NCBI RefSeq assembly: GCF_003951315.1
Contig: NZ_QLJH01000009.1
Location: forward strand, 75,733 to 139,732
DNA length: 64,000 bases
Direction of reading: 5' to 3'
Source: Sphingomonas sp. S-NIH.Pt15_0812
GTDB lineage: Bacteria > Pseudomonadota > Alphaproteobacteria > Sphingomonadales > Sphingomonadaceae
The notes below the pieces were generated by a model that made no database searches, was not told where the DNA came from, and saw only the letters and a list, made by a program, of their open reading frames with translations. Position 1 is the stretch's first letter. Each line of letters starts with the position of its first letter. Shown in pieces: positions 18,950 to 27,421 of this stretch. Both the position numbers and the translations under genes were made by a program.

Positions 18950-19285
18950 ATGCATCACCAAATGTCCGCCGAAATGCAGGCGTGCATGGACGCCTGCCAC
19001 CGCTGCCATGTCACCTGCCTGTCGATGACCACCCAGCATTGCCTTGATGTGGGCGGCGCGCACGCGGCGCCCGAGCATATCAAGATCATGCTGGACTGCG
19101 CGCAGATGTGCGCCACCTCGCTCGACTTCATGGCACGGGGGTCCGACCAGCATAAGCTCGTGTGCGGCATCTGTGCCCAGATTTGCCGGGCTTGCGCCGC
19201 GAGCTGCAAGGGGCTCGATGGCATGGAGGAGTGCGTCGCCGCGTGCGAGCGCTGCGCGGAGGAATGCGAGAAGATGGCCGCCTGA
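18950..19285 (+). CDS. Four-helix-bundle Cys-rich copper-binding protein (DUF326, Csp-like)
   Basis: 111 residues, from ATG 18950 with GGAGA eight bases upstream. About fourteen cysteines are spaced as CxxxC or CxxC along helices (CMDACHRCHVTC, CAQMC, CGICAQICRACAASC, CVAACERCAEEC). This is the DUF326/copper storage protein pattern, in which a bundle core binds many Cu(I) ions. There is no signal peptide, so it would act in the cytosol. A strong hairpin follows immediately. It is adjacent to the convergent copDC genes. Confidence 0.88.
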   Translation: MHHQMSAEMQACMDACHRCHVTCLSMTTQHCLDVGGAHAAPEHIKIMLDCAQMCATSLDFMARGSDQHKLVCGICAQICRACAASCKGLDGMEECVAACERCAEECEKMAA

Positions 19286-19291
19286 GCGGCG

Positions 19292-19314
19292 GGCGGGCGA
19301 CTTTCGCCCGCCCA
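19292..19314. terminator. Hairpin between convergent genes
   Basis: GGGCGGGCGA (19292-19301), loop CTT, TCGCCCGCCC (19305-19314): a perfect 10-bp stem between the converging DUF326 and copD genes. A bidirectional terminator is likely, although no clear T-run follows. Confidence 0.6.
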
Positions 19315-19317
19315 CCC

Positions 19318-20247
19318 TCACATCGCCGAAGCAGGTGGCTCGAGCGTGCCGAGCCAGGCGACCAGCGCCAGGACCGTGACGGCGCAGGTCGTCTCGATGG
19401 CGAGGCTGCGCCGCAGCGCACCGAGTGCTCCGCGATGATCGCCTGTGGCGATCGACCGCTCGATCGCAGGCGTCAGCCGGAAGCGGTTGAGGGAGGCCAG
19501 CCCCAGCATCACGCCGAAGAGTGCGAGCTTGGCAAGGAGAAGCTGGCCATAGAGTGTGAAGGGAAGGTTCGGCAGATTGCCCATGCCGATCAGCAACCAG
19601 CTATTGAGCAGTCCCGTGACGACGATCGCGCCGACCACGATCGTGCCGACCAGCCCGAAGCCGTGCAGCGCGCGATGGGTGAGTCTGAGATGGGCGATGT
19701 CGATGCGATCGGCAGGGCGCGTGACGAGGAGCGTCAGCCCGAGCAGCGCACCGACCCAGGCTCCGGCCGCCAGCAGATGCAGGATGTCGGCCAGCAGGTG
19801 GACCCAGCCCCTCACCCCCTCATCCATCGCGCCGTGACCCGTCCAGGCAAGTGTTGCGAGCGCGATTCCTCCTGCGATGGCGATCAGACCGAGCGGAACC
19901 GCCCGTCCTGCCGCGATCAGCGCGACGACGGACGCGAGCCCCAGCGCGCCCATCCGCGCCTCCCACGCCGTACCCGTCGCCGTCCCGGTGAGCAGCACGC
20001 CGATCGCCTCGCGATCGATCGGCCAGGCCGGGGCACCGGCCATCGCCGCGGCGAGCAGCGCAAGCGCGATCCCGGACAACAGGAGCGCGGCAAGACCACT
20101 GCCGACAAGCCAGGGGCGCAAGGGAAGCGCATTGGAGCGCTCACCCGCATGAAGCCCGTAGAGGCTGAACGCCGACAGGCCGAACAGTCCGCTCAACGCG
20201 AGATACAGCGCGAGGCGGACCGCGATCAGCGGCCAGTCGGTTTCCAC
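19318..20247 (-). CDS. copD: CopD copper-resistance inner-membrane protein
   Basis: 309 residues with about eight hydrophobic helices. The family stretch WVHLLADILHLLAAGAWVGALLGL carries the conserved His and Trp positions of CopD/PcoD. It is thought to move copper across the inner membrane in partnership with CopC. The gene starts 1 bp after the copC stop, so they are an operon. It is full length. Confidence 0.9.
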   Translation of the reverse strand: METDWPLIAVRLALYLALSGLFGLSAFSLYGLHAGERSNALPLRPWLVGSGLAALLLSGIALALLAAAMAGAPAWPIDREAIGVLLTGTATGTAWEARMGALGLASVVALIAAGRAVPLGLIAIAGGIALATLAWTGHGAMDEGVRGWVHLLADILHLLAAGAWVGALLGLTLLVTRPADRIDIAHLRLTHRALHGFGLVGTIVVGAIVVTGLLNSWLLIGMGNLPNLPFTLYGQLLLAKLALFGVMLGLASLNRFRLTPAIERSIATGDHRGALGALRRSLAIETTCAVTVLALVAWLGTLEPPASAM

Positions 20248-20248
20248 C

Positions 20249-20620
20249 TTACTTCACCGCAAAGGCGAAGTTGCCGGCTACCCGGTGCGTGTCGGTCGAG
20301 ACGACGTGCCACGCGACGCTGTAGCGGCCCGCGCCGAGCGGCGACTTGGGCGTCAGGACGAGCGTGCGGCCGTCCGCCCCGACGGCGGTCGCGACTGCGA
20401 CCTTCATCGGCGGGTGCGTGGTCCCGGCGTGTCCCGTCATCATCAGGTCCGCGCCCGAGAATTTCGGCATCAGCTTTTCGCTGAATTGCAGAGCGACGCT
20501 TGCGGGCTTGGCGACGGTCGCGTTGGGCGCAGGCGATGCCGACAGGAGCTTGGGATGCGCCTGTGCGGTACCGGCGAGGCCGAGAAGAGCGATGGCGGCA
20601 GGAACGACAAGGCGACGCAT
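20249..20620 (-). CDS. copC: CopC periplasmic copper-binding protein
   Basis: 123 residues. A signal peptide ends in AQA, leaving a mature N-terminal His (HPKLLSASPAP), the residue used as a Cu(II) ligand in CopC. The single small beta-sandwich contains PKFSGADLMMTGHAG and SVAWHVVSTDTHRVAG, which supply further His ligands. It carries copper in the periplasm and is paired with copD. It is divergent from the ECF sigma module at 20743 with only 122 bp between, so shared regulation is plausible. Confidence 0.92.
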   Translation of the reverse strand: MRRLVVPAAIALLGLAGTAQAHPKLLSASPAPNATVAKPASVALQFSEKLMPKFSGADLMMTGHAGTTHPPMKVAVATAVGADGRTLVLTPKSPLGAGRYSVAWHVVSTDTHRVAGNFAFAVK

Positions 20621-20742
20621 GGGCTACTCCGATCAGGTTCGTGTCCCCTCTTACGCGGCCCATGCCTGCACCCCTCACCGATCCGCATGAGGGACGATGG
20701 GCAGCCGTGCGTAACCGATGATAGAGGGGCGGAGTGGAAAGC

Positions 20743-21015
20743 ATGGACGAACTGGACAGAGCATTGGCGCGACTGGCGGGGGCACCCGTTCCGGACACGC
20801 TGGACGGGATCGAGAACCAGGTGCTCGCGCGCATCGGCAGCCGCCCCGCGGTCCGCGGCGCAGGCATCGGTATCGGGGCCGTGACGATCGCGGCACTGGC
20901 GATCGGGATGATCGGCGCCGAGTTGCCGGCGTCCGCCAGCCCTGCGGTTTCGCTTGCACCGCTTGGCGGCGCCTCGCCGCTTGCCCCTTCGGCACTGCTG
21001 GTCGGCGAGCCATGA
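20743..21015 (+). CDS. CnrY-like anti-sigma membrane protein
   Basis: 90 residues from ATG 20743 (GGAG eight bases before); a GTG at 20734 is possible. The layout is a cytosolic N-terminus of about 42 residues rich in Leu/Ala (MDELDRALARLAGAPVPDTLDGIENQVLARIG), one transmembrane helix (~45-62) and a short periplasmic tail ending GGASPLAPSALLVGEP. Size, topology and the tail resemble CnrY, which holds the sigma factor CnrH at the membrane. Sequence similarity alone is weak; the call rests on the next two genes. The stop overlaps the sensor start (ATGA). Confidence 0.7.
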   Translation: MDELDRALARLAGAPVPDTLDGIENQVLARIGSRPAVRGAGIGIGAVTIAALAIGMIGAELPASASPAVSLAPLGGASPLAPSALLVGEP

Positions 21016-21452
21016 CCTCTACCAGGCGCATCGTCCTGTGTGTCGTGCTCGCCTTTCTGGCGGCGATCGGAGGGGTGTTCATCGGCCGGACGCTGTTGCC
21101 GCAGCCCAAGCAGCCCGGCGCCGCCCTGCACGAGGTTCTGCATCACAAGCTCGCGCTCGATGCCGATCAGCAAGCACGCTTGAAGGTGCTGGAGGACCGG
21201 TTCGCGGTGCAGCGCCGCGCACTCGAGCTGGAGATGCGTGCCGCCAATGCCCGCCTTGCCGAGGCGATCGAGGCCGAACACGGCAACGGTCCTCGGGTCG
21301 CGGCCGCGGTCGACCAGAGCCACGCCGCGATGGGCGAGCTGCAGAAGGCGACGCTCGCCCACATCTTCGCCATGCGTCAGCTTCTGCGGGCCGACCAGAC
21401 CTCCCAATTCGATTCTGCGGTGGTGAAGGCGCTCACCGACGGCCAGGGGTGA
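21012..21452 (+). CDS. CnrX-like periplasmic metal sensor
   Basis: 146 residues: an N-terminal membrane anchor, then an all-helical periplasmic domain. ALHEVLHHKLALDADQ and ATLAHIFAMR align with the CnrX metal site. H40, H44, E61, H117 and M121 fall at the same spacing as the known CnrX ligands H42, H46, E63, H119 and M123. It should bind a transition metal and signal through the CnrY-like protein to release the sigma factor. Overlaps with both neighbours show a single translational unit. Confidence 0.85.
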   Translation: MTSTRRIVLCVVLAFLAAIGGVFIGRTLLPQPKQPGAALHEVLHHKLALDADQQARLKVLEDRFAVQRRALELEMRAANARLAEAIEAEHGNGPRVAAAVDQSHAAMGELQKATLAHIFAMRQLLRADQTSQFDSAVVKALTDGQG

Positions 21453-22018
21453 GCCTCGACTGGACCACGCTGTCGGATGGCGAGCTGGCGACGCTTAGCA
21501 TCGCGGGCCGGCAGGCCGCCTTTGCCGAGATCGTGCGGCGCTATCGGCAGCCTATCTTTCGGCTGACGCGGGCTTTCATCGGCGATGCAGACGAAGCGCT
21601 CGACCTGACGCAGGAAGCCTTCGTGGCCGCGCATCAGGCGCTGGCGCGCTATGATCCCAACCGGTCGATGCAGGCGTGGCTTACGACGATCGCCGTCAAC
21701 AAATGCCGGGATTGGGCGAGGAAGCGGGCCGTCCGTCGTTTTCTGTCCTTCGCCCTACCGAACGACGACCAGGTGGAAGCGATCGCCGACGATGGCGCTG
21801 CCGTCGATGTCGCCGCGGCCGACCGGCAGGAGTTAGGCCGCGTGTCGCGCGCGATCGCCTCGCTTCCTGCGAATCTGAAGGAGCCGCTGGTTTTGCGGAC
21901 GATCGAGGGCCTGAGCCAGGCCGAGACCGCCGAGGTGCTGGGCATCAGCCAGAAGGCGGTCGAAACCCGGCTCTACCGGGCGCGAGCGCGGTTGCTCGAA
22001 AAACTCGGGCCTCGGTAA
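21449..22018 (+). CDS. ECF sigma factor, CnrH-like
   Basis: 189 residues from GTG 21449, overlapping the sensor stop (GTGA). Region 2 is visible as YRQPIFRLTRAFIGDADEALDLTQEAFVAAHQAL. Region 4 is LKEPLVLRTIEGLSQAETAEVLGISQKAVETRLYRARARLLEKL. With the two upstream genes it makes a Y-X-H order as in cnrYXH. Likely targets are its own promoter and copA at 22086, which begins 67 bp later, and perhaps copCD. No promoter consensus could be assigned by eye. Confidence 0.9.
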   Translation: MSLDWTTLSDGELATLSIAGRQAAFAEIVRRYRQPIFRLTRAFIGDADEALDLTQEAFVAAHQALARYDPNRSMQAWLTTIAVNKCRDWARKRAVRRFLSFALPNDDQVEAIADDGAAVDVAAADRQELGRVSRAIASLPANLKEPLVLRTIEGLSQAETAEVLGISQKAVETRLYRARARLLEKLGPR

Positions 22019-22085
22019 GGGATGCGCGGACGGGCCGCGTAGAACAGGCGAAGAGCCGTTCGCGGCCACGTTCCGAGGAGCTTGA

Positions 22086-24044
22086 ATGTCGTGCGTTGTT
22101 GACCGCCGCCAATTGCTGCGCGGTGCCAGTCTGGCCGGGGGCGGGCTTGCCTTGTCGGCCTATATGCCGGCGTGGGCGCAGCCCGTATCCGCCGGCATCG
22201 CCAAGCCGCTGCCGACTGTTTCGGGCGAGGACATCACGCTCAAGGTCGCGCATCAGATGATGACGATTGACGGGCGGCAAAGCCACGCCATCGGCATCAA
22301 CGGCACTGTCCCTGCCCCGCTCATCCGGTTGCGCGAAGGGCAGAACGTGCGCCTCCATGTCGTTAACGAGCTGGACGAGGAGACGTCGATCCATTGGCAC
22401 GGGCTGTTGCTGCCTTTCCAGATGGATGGCGTACCCGGCATCGCCTTCCCGGGCATTCCCTCGCGCTCGACCTTCACCTACGAGTTCCCGATCATCCAGA
22501 GCGGCACCTACTGGTATCACAGCCATTCTGGGTTGCAGGAACAGGAAGGACATTACGGTCCGATCCTGATCGATCCCAAGACCCCGGACCCGGTGCAGTT
22601 CGACCGGGAGCATGTAATCGTGCTGTCCGACCACAGCTTCCAGCATCCGCACTATCTCTTCGACCGGCTGAAAAAGGAGTCGGGGTACTTCAACCGCCAG
22701 CGTCAGACCCTTTCCGGCCTCCTCGCGGGCAAGGATCAGCCGCTCAAGGAGCGGTTGATGTGGGGCAAGATGCGGATGGACCCCGCCGACGTCGCCGATG
22801 TCACCGCCTCGACCTATACCTATCTCGTCAACGGCTACGGTCCGCGGGACAACTGGACGGCGCTGTTCCGTCCCGGCGAGCGGGTGCGGCTACGCTTCAT
22901 CAACGCGTCGTCGATGACCACTTTCAACGTCCGCATCCCTGGCCTGCCGATGACCATCGTCGCCGCCGATGGATTGAACGTGCGTCCAGTCGAGATCGAC
23001 GAGTTCCAGTTCGGCCCGGCCGAAACTTATGACGCGATCGTCACGCCCCCCGACATGCGCGCCTACACGCTCGTCGGCGAGAGCGTCGATCGCTCGGGCC
23101 AGGCGCGCGCCACGCTAGCGCCGCGCGAAGGCATGGCTGCCGAAGTGCCGCCACTGCGCAAGCGTCCGCTCGCCACCATGAAGGACATGGGCATGGGCGG
23201 CATGGATCACGGTTCGATGGACCACGGTGCCATGGGCGCCGGTGCCGGCGCTTCCATGGCGGGCATGGACCATAGCGCGATGGGGCCTGGCACGGATGCC
23301 GGCGCCATGCCCGGCATGGACCATTCGCAGATGAGCCACGGCACGACCGCGGCTGCTGCCGGCAGCATGGTCGGAATGAACCACGGGTCAGCTCCGCAAG
23401 CCGGCGCCATGCCCGGTATGGGTCAGGCGAACGGCGCGATGGCAGGGATGAGCGGCGATCAGGCGATGCCCGGCATGGATATGGGCGCCATGAACATGCG
23501 CGACTTCTCCAAAGCACCCGAGGTCAAGAAGGGGCCGGGGGTGCAGACGATCTCGTCGATGCCGGTCGACCGTACCGGCGACCCCGGGCAGGGGCTCGAG
23601 AATGTCGGACACCGCGTCCTCACCTATCGCGATCTGGTGGCGCTCGAGCGCAACCCCGACACGCGGGCCCCGGAACGGGAGATCAAGCTTCATCTCACCG
23701 GCAACATGGAGCGCTATATGTGGGGCTTCGATGGCGAGAAGCTGTCGGAGAACCCCGATCCGATCACGCTGCTTCACGGCGAGCGGGTGCGCGTCACCCT
23801 CATCAACGACACGATGATGGGCCATCCCATCCATATCCACGGCCACTTCTTCGACCTGGTAACGGGAAAAGGTGCCTATGCGCCGCGGAAGCATACCGTG
23901 CTCGTCCAGCCGGGCGGCACCGTGAGCTGGGACGTGACAGGTGAGGAAGGCGATTGGGCGTTCCACTGCCACATGCTCTATCACATGCACGCGGGCATGA
24001 TGCGCGTCGTCCAGGTCCGCAAGGCCGGGGAGGCTGCAGCATGA
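22086..24044 (+). CDS. copA: CopA multicopper oxidase, Met/His-rich
   Basis: 652 residues with a Tat signal (DRRQLLRGASLAGGGLALSAY). Copper-site motifs are IHWHG near residue 97, YWYHSHSG near 142, HPIHIHGHFF near 580 and HCHMLYHMHAGMMRVV at the C-terminus, covering type 1, 2 and 3 sites. Between the second and third domains, around residues 365-480, is a long Met/His/Gly tract with repeated MDHGxM and MPGM units, expected to bind or oxidise Cu(I). It acts in the periplasm. The stop overlaps copB (ATGA). SD AGGAG precedes the ATG. Confidence 0.95.
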   Translation: MSCVVDRRQLLRGASLAGGGLALSAYMPAWAQPVSAGIAKPLPTVSGEDITLKVAHQMMTIDGRQSHAIGINGTVPAPLIRLREGQNVRLHVVNELDEETSIHWHGLLLPFQMDGVPGIAFPGIPSRSTFTYEFPIIQSGTYWYHSHSGLQEQEGHYGPILIDPKTPDPVQFDREHVIVLSDHSFQHPHYLFDRLKKESGYFNRQRQTLSGLLAGKDQPLKERLMWGKMRMDPADVADVTASTYTYLVNGYGPRDNWTALFRPGERVRLRFINASSMTTFNVRIPGLPMTIVAADGLNVRPVEIDEFQFGPAETYDAIVTPPDMRAYTLVGESVDRSGQARATLAPREGMAAEVPPLRKRPLATMKDMGMGGMDHGSMDHGAMGAGAGASMAGMDHSAMGPGTDAGAMPGMDHSQMSHGTTAAAAGSMVGMNHGSAPQAGAMPGMGQANGAMAGMSGDQAMPGMDMGAMNMRDFSKAPEVKKGPGVQTISSMPVDRTGDPGQGLENVGHRVLTYRDLVALERNPDTRAPEREIKLHLTGNMERYMWGFDGEKLSENPDPITLLHGERVRVTLINDTMMGHPIHIHGHFFDLVTGKGAYAPRKHTVLVQPGGTVSWDVTGEEGDWAFHCHMLYHMHAGMMRVVQVRKAGEAAA

Positions 24045-25255
24045 ACCGGTCGCTTCTTCTCGTCGGCCTCGCTTCGGCAGCGCTCGCCAGCCCTATGTTC
24101 GGGCAGAGCATGGACCATTCCATGCACAACATGCCGGGTATGACCATGCCGGCGAAGCCGGCCGCTAAGGCAACTCCCAAGCCTGCGAAGAAAGCCGCGG
24201 CGAAGCCCGCGCCCAAGCGGAAGGCGCCTGTGAGGCGTGCGGCTCCGGCTCGTGCGCAGGCCGCACCCGCTCCAGCGGCCGATCCCCACGCCGGCCACGA
24301 TATGAGTGGCATGCAGGGGATGGATATGAGCGGTCAGCAGCAGCCCGCGCCCGCCCAAGACCCGCACGCCGGCCACGATATGTCGGCGATGCCTGGCATG
24401 AGTTCATCGCCAAGCGCCGGGCAGGACCCGCACGCGGGGCATGACATGACTGCCATGCCCGGGATGGCAAAGGACGGTAATCAGGCTGCCAAGGTCGGGA
24501 CCGACCTTCCTCCCGGCAACAAGCCAGCGCCCGCGCCGTCCGGAGACCATCTCGCCGATCGTTTCTGGGGGGCTGGCGCCATGGCCAACTCCCGCGAAGA
24601 TGATCTGCGCCGCGAGCATGGTGGGATGACCTACTACCAAGTGCTCTTCAATCTCGCGGAGTACCAAGCTCGCAAGGGCGGCGATGGCTATCGCTGGGAC
24701 GGCGAAGCGTGGATCGGCGGAGACATCAACCGCCTCACGCTCAAGAGCGAAGGCGAAGGCACGTTCGGCAAACCGCTCGAAGCTGCCGAGGTGCAGGCGC
24801 TCTACAGCCGTGCTCTCGATCCCTATTGGAACCTCCAGGCCGGCGTCCGCTACGATTTCAAACCCAATCCCTCGCGCACCTATGCGACGATCGGGGTCGA
24901 AGGGCTGGCCCCCTACTGGTTCGATGTCGAGGGCGCCCTGTTCCTCTCCGACAAGGGCGACGTCTTGGGCCGTGCCGAAGCGTGGTACGACCAGCGCATC
25001 ACCAACTATTTCGTGCTCCAGCCCAGAGTGGAGGCCAACTTCGCAGCGCAGGACGTGCGGCGCGACGGAATCGGCTCGGGACTAACGGATCTCGAGGCCG
25101 GGCTGCGGCTTCGTTACGAGGGCCGGCGCGAACTCGCGCCTTACATCGGCATATCGTGGGAGCGGCAGTTCGGCGACACCGCGCGCTTCACGCGAGCGCG
25201 GGGAGACGACACGGGCGGCTTCAGCTTCGTCGCCGGCGTGAGGACCTGGTTCTGA
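24041..25255 (+). CDS. copB: CopB outer-membrane copper-resistance protein
   Basis: 404 residues. A signal peptide is followed by a Lys/Ala/Pro-rich stretch and three repeats of DPHAGHDMSxMPGM-type copper-binding sequence (residues ~85-150). The C-terminal two thirds is a CopB/PcoB beta-barrel (YYQVLFNLAEYQARKGGDGYRWDGEAWIGGDINR, ending GVRTWF with terminal Phe). It binds or moves copper at the outer membrane and is coupled to copA. Repeat number may vary between strains. Confidence 0.93.
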   Translation: MNRSLLLVGLASAALASPMFGQSMDHSMHNMPGMTMPAKPAAKATPKPAKKAAAKPAPKRKAPVRRAAPARAQAAPAPAADPHAGHDMSGMQGMDMSGQQQPAPAQDPHAGHDMSAMPGMSSSPSAGQDPHAGHDMTAMPGMAKDGNQAAKVGTDLPPGNKPAPAPSGDHLADRFWGAGAMANSREDDLRREHGGMTYYQVLFNLAEYQARKGGDGYRWDGEAWIGGDINRLTLKSEGEGTFGKPLEAAEVQALYSRALDPYWNLQAGVRYDFKPNPSRTYATIGVEGLAPYWFDVEGALFLSDKGDVLGRAEAWYDQRITNYFVLQPRVEANFAAQDVRRDGIGSGLTDLEAGLRLRYEGRRELAPYIGISWERQFGDTARFTRARGDDTGGFSFVAGVRTWF

Positions 25256-25998
25256 GGAGCCGTAAGCTCCGCCTCCATATCGGCGCCAGCAAGCTTCACC
25301 GCTGGCTGTCGCTGATTATCGGCGTGCAGCTCCTGCTCTGGTTCTCCAGCGGCTTGCTGATGAGTGTCTTGCCGATCGAGCGGGTACGCGGCGAGCATCT
25401 TGTCACCCGCGATAGCGCGGCGCCGTTGGCGCCGACGCTGCAACTCGCGTCTCCGGCAACCGTGCTGCGCAGGGCGTCTGCGCCGGTGCGCGAGCTGCGC
25501 TATGCGAGCCTCCTCGGACAGCCGATCGCCGAGCTGACGATGACCGACGGCACTGTTCGACTGCACGATGCACGGACCGGGCGCCCCCTTCCGCGTCTCG
25601 ACGCTCCTGCCGCGATCCGGGTTGCGCGTGCCGCCTACCGTGGCCCGGGCGCGCCTGCCGTGACAGGCGTTCTGATCGGGACGGCGAGCACCGAGTATCG
25701 CGGCAAGCTGCCGGTGTGGCGCGTCGAGTTTGACGACGAGGAGACGACCCGCGTGTTCGTCTCGCCCGACAGCGGCAGGATCGTCGCTGTCCGGACAGGC
25801 ACGTGGCGGCTCTACGACTTCTTCTGGGGCCTCCACATCATGGACTGGAAGAACCATGAGGACTTCAACACGCCCTGGATGATGGCCTTCGCGGCCGGAG
25901 GGCTGTTGCTCGCCGTTGCGGGCGTCGTGCTTCTCTACATGCGCTGGCCCCGTCGCCGGCGCAGAAAAGCTCAAGGGGTAAGCGAGGTCGCCGCGTAG
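25252..25998 (+). CDS. PepSY-type membrane protein of the cop cluster
   Basis: About 248 residues. An N-terminal helix (WLSLIIGVQLLLWFSSGLLMSVL), a periplasmic part with two PepSY-like segments (RYASLLGQPIAELTMTDGT, KLPVWRVEFDDEETTRVFVSPDSG) and a C-terminal helix followed by Arg-rich RWPRRRRRK. The HxxDWKNHEDFN before the last helix is common in these proteins. No ATG, GTG or TTG lies before the first helix in frame; the listed start is a CTG at 25252 overlapping the copB stop. Either a CTG start, translational coupling or an unseen frameshift applies. Confidence 0.7.
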   Translation: MRSRKLRLHIGASKLHRWLSLIIGVQLLLWFSSGLLMSVLPIERVRGEHLVTRDSAAPLAPTLQLASPATVLRRASAPVRELRYASLLGQPIAELTMTDGTVRLHDARTGRPLPRLDAPAAIRVARAAYRGPGAPAVTGVLIGTASTEYRGKLPVWRVEFDDEETTRVFVSPDSGRIVAVRTGTWRLYDFFWGLHIMDWKNHEDFNTPWMMAFAAGGLLLAVAGVVLLYMRWPRRRRRKAQGVSEVAA

Positions 25999-26034
25999 CT
26001 CCTTCTAGGTGGGGGATTCCTAGGGAGCACGACC

Positions 26035-26430
26035 ATGAAGACCATTACGACGATTGGCATCCTTGCCGCGGCGCTCGCCGCCACCCCGCTCGCCGCGCAG
26101 CAGAGCGGCATGGCTGGCATGGATCACAGCCAGATGCAGGGCATGGATCATTCCAGGATGATGCAGCCGACCGCGGCTAACCCCTACGGCCCGGCCGAGA
26201 TGAAGATGCACGAGAAGATGATGGCAGCAAAAGGCGCCGATGCCGGCGAAACTTGGTTGCGCAAAATGATCGAGCATCACCGTGGCGCGGTAGAAATGTC
26301 GCAGGCGGCATTGCGCAGCACCCAGAATGCGGATGTTCGTCGCGAAGCGCAGAAGGCGATCGCGAGCCAGACCCGCGAGATCGCGACCCTCAACGCGGTC
26401 CTTCGTAAAATGGGCAAGAGCCCGCAGTAA
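26035..26430 (+). CDS. DUF305 copper-associated periplasmic protein
   Basis: 131 residues. A signal peptide ends AAQ, then GMAGMDHSQMQGMDHSRMM, a Met/His copper-binding stretch. The DUF305 four-helix domain follows with its hallmark WLRKMIEHHRGAVEMS. These proteins bind copper or silver in the periplasm and often accompany cop genes. A dyad CTAGG/CCTAG just upstream (about 26007-26025) could be a regulator site, but this is weak. Confidence 0.88.
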   Translation: MKTITTIGILAAALAATPLAAQQSGMAGMDHSQMQGMDHSRMMQPTAANPYGPAEMKMHEKMMAAKGADAGETWLRKMIEHHRGAVEMSQAALRSTQNADVRREAQKAIASQTREIATLNAVLRKMGKSPQ

Positions 26431-26439
26431 CGGGTATGA

Positions 26440-26460
26440 CCCCGCCCTGTTAGGGCGGGG
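26440..26460. terminator. GC-rich hairpin between DUF305 and DUF411 genes
   Basis: CCCCGCCCT (26440-26448), GTT, AGGGCGGGG (26452-26460): a perfect 9-bp stem 10 bp after the DUF305 stop. No T-tract follows, so it could be a processing or partial termination signal within the operon. Confidence 0.5.
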
Positions 26461-26481
26461 CACCAGCACAGGAGTTCAGCG

Positions 26482-26931
26482 ATGAAGGGTCCGATCCGTA
26501 GCGCGCTCATCGCCGTTGCGATGATGCTGCCGGCAACCGCCATGGCGGCGAACGGCATCGCCATGCACCGCGATCCGGGATGCGGGTGTTGCGAGAAATG
26601 GGCGGCGCAGGTGCGCCGGCAATTCGGCCACAGCGTCCAAATCATCGATGATGCGCGTCGTAACGTGCTTCAGCGCAAGTTGGGCGTGCCCGCCGACCTC
26701 GCTTCCTGCCATACCGCCATCATCGACGGTATGGCCTTCGAGGGCCATGTCCCGATCGCCGATATGAAGCGGGCGCTTGCCCAGCATCCCAAAGGGGTGC
26801 GGGGTCTGGCCGTGGCTGGAATGCCGATGGGATCACCCGGCATGGAGATGCCGGGCATGAAGGCCCAGCCCTATGACGTGATCGCGTTCGGTGCTGCCGG
26901 TCGGCGTGTCTTTGCGCATCACGGCGGATAG
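26482..26931 (+). CDS. DUF411 periplasmic metal-binding protein
   Basis: 149 residues: signal peptide (ends AMAA), then HRDPGCGCCEKWAAQVRR, the DUF411 cysteine motif, and CHTAIIDGMAFEGHVPIADMKRAL. The C-terminus includes PMGSPGMEMPGM. DUF411 proteins are thioredoxin-fold-like copper or metal chaperones commonly found in cop/cus clusters. It is full length with an SD (AGGAG) before the ATG. Confidence 0.88.
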   Translation: MKGPIRSALIAVAMMLPATAMAANGIAMHRDPGCGCCEKWAAQVRRQFGHSVQIIDDARRNVLQRKLGVPADLASCHTAIIDGMAFEGHVPIADMKRALAQHPKGVRGLAVAGMPMGSPGMEMPGMKAQPYDVIAFGAAGRRVFAHHGG

Positions 26932-26972
26932 TCGTTGACACCTACACGCCCACGCCCGACCATATTCGCCTC

Positions 26973-27332
26973 GTGAAAGGTCGGCTTTCCTTCTTTCTCC
27001 TCTTGGGAGCGCTGCTCGGCTTTCTCGGCCAGCAGGCCGCCTATGCTGGCGGTCCTGCGCTCGTTCCCGTGATGGAAGCGAGCCACGCCATGCCGTCGGG
27101 TATGGACTGCCCCGACATGAGGGACATGCCGAAAGCGACTCACGATGCGCCCTGCAAAGGGCTTACGCTCGCGTGCATCGCTCAGATGGGGTGCGTCATT
27201 CCGGTAACGATTGAGGACCGGCTTGCGCTGACTACCCCACAAGTCGCGGTTCCGCTTGCAGCCTATCAGGCCGGCGCCCGGCCCTTGTCAGGGCGGGATG
27301 TAGCGCCGGAGCCCGAACCCCCTACCGTCTGA
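26973..27332 (+). CDS. Secreted Met/Cys-containing protein of the cus region
   Basis: 119 residues from GTG 26973. A signal peptide (RLSFFLLLGALLGFLGQQAAYA) is followed by HAMPSGMDCPDMRDMPK and CKGLTLACIAQMGCVIP, with four cysteines and several Met residues. I do not recognise a named family. Small proteins of this sort are frequent before cusCBA in alphaproteobacteria and could bind copper. It ends in a Pro/Glu tail. Confidence 0.65.
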   Translation: MKGRLSFFLLLGALLGFLGQQAAYAGGPALVPVMEASHAMPSGMDCPDMRDMPKATHDAPCKGLTLACIAQMGCVIPVTIEDRLALTTPQVAVPLAAYQAGARPLSGRDVAPEPEPPTV

Positions 27333-27421
27333 GCTGAATCGATACCGGTCGCGCCTGCCCTCCTCGCTCTGCGAGGTCGCGGGCACTTCGCCGTGACATC
27401 CCATTCAGAACGGACTTTGCC

